A stretch of 64,000 nt of DNA. It comes from Actinomycetospora chibensis. Lineage in GTDB: Bacteria; Actinomycetota; Actinomycetes; Mycobacteriales; Pseudonocardiaceae. The position numbers and the translations under genes were made by a program. Under the pieces are notes generated by a model. That model did no database searches. It saw only the letters and a list, made by a program, of their open reading frames with translations, and was not told the origin of the DNA. Of this stretch, positions 62,093 to 64,000 are shown in pieces. Every line of letters begins with the position of its first letter. The stretch's first letter is position 1. Location of the stretch: NCBI RefSeq assembly GCF_028737215.1, contig NZ_JAQZAM010000020.1, positions 1-64,000 of the forward strand, read 5' to 3'.

Positions 62093-63148
62093 TCAGCGGA
62101 ACTCGGCGGCGAAGGCGTCGAGCGTGCTCATCGCGCCCGCGTAGTCCGGACGGAAGGCTGTGGAGGGCAGCTCGTAGACCTGGCCGCTGCTGAATGCCGG
62201 CAGCCGTGCGTAGACCGGGTCCGCCCGGAGCTGGGCGAGGGGGCGCTGGCCGATCGGGAGCACGATCGCGGTCGGCGCGTCGGCGACCCGGGGGAGGAGT
62301 TCCGGGCTGGTCTCGAACGAGTCGCCCGTGCCGAACAGCGGCGGGTTGCCCGCCTTGGCGAGGACGTCGTCGGGGACGAAGCCGAGGTCGCTCGCGATGC
62401 GCGGGAGCGCCGCGGTCGGGGTGATCACGTAGGGCTTGCCGTCGCGGGCCTGGTAGAGGAAGACCGTCGGCTGCGGGGGCAGCCGCAGGGCGCCCCGGAC
62501 CTGGGCGGCCCGGTCCTGGTAGGCCTGCAGGAGGCCCGGCACGCGGTCCGGGCGCCCGACGACGTCGGCGATCCGTGTCAGCTGGTCCTGCCACTGGGTG
62601 AAGGCCGGGAGCAGCACCGTCGGCGCGATCTGCTGCAGCTGCGGGTAGGCGTTCGCGGCCTGCGCGGCCGTGAAGCCCTGCCCGCCGCCGATGATCAGAT
62701 CGGGGCGGGCGGCGGCGATCTGCTCGATCGACAGCCCGGCGCCCTCGCTCGCGAGCCGCTGGGTGCCCTGCGCCGTCGCCTGGGCCGACCAGCTCGGCGG
62801 GAAGCCGGTGGCGTCCGGCGGGACGCCGAGCACGCGGGGCTCCGCCACGGCGACCGGCGCCTCGAGGGTGAACAGGTCCCCGGCGAGGCTGCCGGAGAGG
62901 ACGGCGATCCGCTGCGGCGTGGCGGGGACCTGCACGGGGCCGCGCTCGGAGTCGACCGTGCGCGTGGGGCCCGAGGGGGCCGCGCCGCCGGCGGGCTCGC
63001 CGCCGCACGCGGTCAGCACCAGGAGGGCCGCCAGCCCCGCGAGCAGCAGGCGCGCCGCGGGGAGGCGCCCGGCGCCCCCGCCGGCGCGCCGGGATCCCTC
63101 CCGCATCCCTCGCCCGACGGCCGTGGCGTGCTCGCCCACAGGGCCCAC
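62093..63148 (-). CDS. Iron-siderophore ABC transporter substrate-binding lipoprotein
   Basis: A 351-residue FepB/FhuD-like periplasmic-binding protein. The signal segment LLLAGLAALLVLTAC ends in a lipobox. Marks include QRIAVLSGSLAGDLFTL, LASEGAGLSIEQIAAARPDLI and the C-terminal YELPSTAFRPDYAGAMSTLD. It captures the ferric siderophore outside the cell. GTG 63148 was chosen because AGAGGAG lies seven bases upstream; an ATG at 63106 has none. First gene of the operon, with an iron box 51 bases upstream. Confidence 0.92.
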   Translation of the reverse strand: MGPVGEHATAVGRGMREGSRRAGGGAGRLPAARLLLAGLAALLVLTACGGEPAGGAAPSGPTRTVDSERGPVQVPATPQRIAVLSGSLAGDLFTLEAPVAVAEPRVLGVPPDATGFPPSWSAQATAQGTQRLASEGAGLSIEQIAAARPDLIIGGGQGFTAAQAANAYPQLQQIAPTVLLPAFTQWQDQLTRIADVVGRPDRVPGLLQAYQDRAAQVRGALRLPPQPTVFLYQARDGKPYVITPTAALPRIASDLGFVPDDVLAKAGNPPLFGTGDSFETSPELLPRVADAPTAIVLPIGQRPLAQLRADPVYARLPAFSSGQVYELPSTAFRPDYAGAMSTLDAFAAEFR

Positions 63149-63198
63149 TGGTCACTCCTCTCGTCGGTGGCGTCGTCGACCGCGCGTCGGTCGCGACG

Positions 63199-63217
63199 TT
63201 AGGGCAGCCTTCCATAA
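63199..63217 (-). promoter_or_regulatory. Iron-box-like operator of the siderophore uptake operon
   Basis: TTAGGGCAGCCTTCCATAA matches 13 of 19 positions of the DtxR/IdeR consensus TTAGGTTAGGCTAACCTAA. It lies 51 bases before the GTG of the binding-protein gene, a position suited to repression by an iron-loaded DtxR-family regulator. Confidence 0.6.
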
Positions 63218-63315
63218 GACACCAGACGGGCGATCGCCCGACGTGGTGGTCCTGACACTCACCGTGACTCATGCGACGTCCGGGCTCGCTTGCGGCAACG
63301 GGGCTCGGAATGATG

Positions 63316-63333
63316 GGTTAGGCATGCCTAACC
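63316..63333 (+). promoter_or_regulatory. Palindromic iron-box-like operator upstream of the NRPS
   Basis: GGTTAGGCATGCCTAACC is a perfect 18-bp palindrome. It contains the TTAGGC/GCCTAA arms of DtxR/IdeR-type sites, with a four-base centre rather than the standard overlapped centre. It lies 43 bases upstream of the NRPS start, so the NRPS is probably iron-repressed. Confidence 0.65.
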
Positions 63334-63375
63334 GACTTCGGGAGCGGCTCCGGCCGGGCGACACAGGAGGACGGG

Positions 63376-64000
63376 TTGAGTACTGCTGTCCGGACGCGGA
63401 CCCCTGCGGACGCGCTGCTGGAGCTGACCGGCGCCCAGCTCGGGATCTGGAACGCGCAGTGGCTGGAGCCGGACTCCCCGCACTACCTCGTCGGCGACGT
63501 CGTGGAGATCGACGGGACGGAGCCGCTCGACCTCGCGTCCCTGGCAGAGGCCGTCCGCGCCACGCTCGCTGAGGCCGAGACGCTGCACCTGCGCTTCCAC
63601 GACACCCCGGACGGCCCACGCCAGTCGCTGTCCGACGACCGCGCGCGGCCCCCCGAGATCGTCGACCTCCGCGCCGAGCCCGACCCCGTCACGGCGGCCC
63701 ACGCGGCCGTGGCGTCGATCCGGGCACGGGCGGCCGAGGCGTGCCGCGGGCTGGTGGACCGCCGGCTGGACAGCCAGACGCTGCTGCGCCTCTCCGACCG
63801 CGCCGTGTGGTGGGTGCAGCTCTACCACCACGTGATCATCGACGGGTACTCCGCGGCGATGATGGCCCGGCGGGCGGCCGCGCACTACACGGCGCTGGTC
63901 CGGGGCACCGACCGTCCGCCGCCCGAGTTCGGCGCGATCGCCGACCTCGTCGCGGCCGACCAGGAGTACCGGGCGGGCGAGCGCTACGAGAAGGACCGGG
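63376..64000 (+). CDS. Siderophore nonribosomal peptide synthetase, N-terminal condensation domain (partial)
   Basis: The first 208 residues of an NRPS cut by the right edge. A condensation domain begins at once: LTGAQLGIWNAQWL is motif C1, and the catalytic HHVIIDG (H151-H152-x3-D156-G157) is motif C3. A TTG start at 63376 is set by AGGAGG five bases upstream and by the C1 motif; no ATG or GTG fits. An NRPS that opens with a condensation domain takes its first acyl group from a separate carrier, here the aryl carrier protein at 57859-58119. Divergent from the uptake operon and preceded by a palindromic iron box. Confidence 0.92.
   Translation, partial: MSTAVRTRTPADALLELTGAQLGIWNAQWLEPDSPHYLVGDVVEIDGTEPLDLASLAEAVRATLAEAETLHLRFHDTPDGPRQSLSDDRARPPEIVDLRAEPDPVTAAHAAVASIRARAAEACRGLVDRRLDSQTLLRLSDRAVWWVQLYHHVIIDGYSAAMMARRAAAHYTALVRGTDRPPPEFGAIADLVAADQEYRAGERYEKDR

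Noticed and set aside
1..64000. tRNA, rRNA, CRISPR arrays, insertion sequences or prophage genes
   Set aside because: I saw no cloverleaf, no regularly spaced long repeats, no transposase motifs and no phage structural genes.

Overview
This is about 64 kb of a very GC-rich actinobacterial chromosome. Several genes point to an actinomycete, probably of the Pseudonocardiales (Pseudonocardia/Actinomycetospora-like). These are sigR-rsrA next to pdtaS and whiB1, a multifunctional 2-oxoglutarate decarboxylase (kgd), nickel superoxide dismutase with its maturation peptidase, GTG/TTG starts, and DtxR-type iron boxes. The order assignment is an inference from gene content. I found no rRNA, tRNA, insertion sequence, prophage or CRISPR array.

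Layout. 0-7.5 kb: conserved core with ybaK-like deacylase, thiol-stress sigma factor sigR with its own SigR-type promoter, anti-sigma rsrA, the tiny ribosomal protein bL37, the histidine kinase pdtaS, whiB1, a lipid kinase, a phosphatase and sodN/sodX. 7.5-17.2 kb: RmlC-like epimerase, malic enzyme, a GGDEF-EAL protein, a four-gene compatible-solute ABC transporter and a CobW GTPase. 17.3-26 kb: kgd with a 58-codon downstream gene, an ECF sigma/anti-sigma pair, and a sortase island. That island has two class F-like sortases and two secreted proteins sharing an unusual GGVETGGG sorting signal. 26-41.3 kb: a fused heterodimer-type ABC exporter, a cysteine-catabolism operon with a candidate leader peptide, an acyl-CoA ligase, an MHS transporter, an ERCC4 nuclease, and assorted redox and membrane proteins.

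41.3-47 kb: a tightly overlapped five-gene minus-strand operon of carbamoyltransferase, tandem GNAT-like protein, luciferase-like flavin monooxygenase, stand-alone adenylation enzyme and carrier protein. It looks like a small biosynthetic cluster and is my best candidate for an undescribed system. 47.3-57.6 kb: housekeeping and accessory genes, including an ABC-class ATPase, L,D-transpeptidase, LigD-type polymerase, protein methyltransferase, BKACE/RraA/SDR genes and a class A beta-lactamase.

57.6-64 kb: the left part of a siderophore locus. It holds MbtH, an aryl carrier protein, a complete ferric-siderophore importer and a hydroxyornithine-type formyltransferase. A divergent NRPS gene runs off the right edge, starting with a condensation domain. 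Two iron-box-like palindromes lie between the divergent transcripts, so uptake and synthesis are probably co-repressed by iron. The parts suggest an aryl-capped peptide siderophore containing N-formyl-N-hydroxyornithine, of the amychelin/gobichelin kind.
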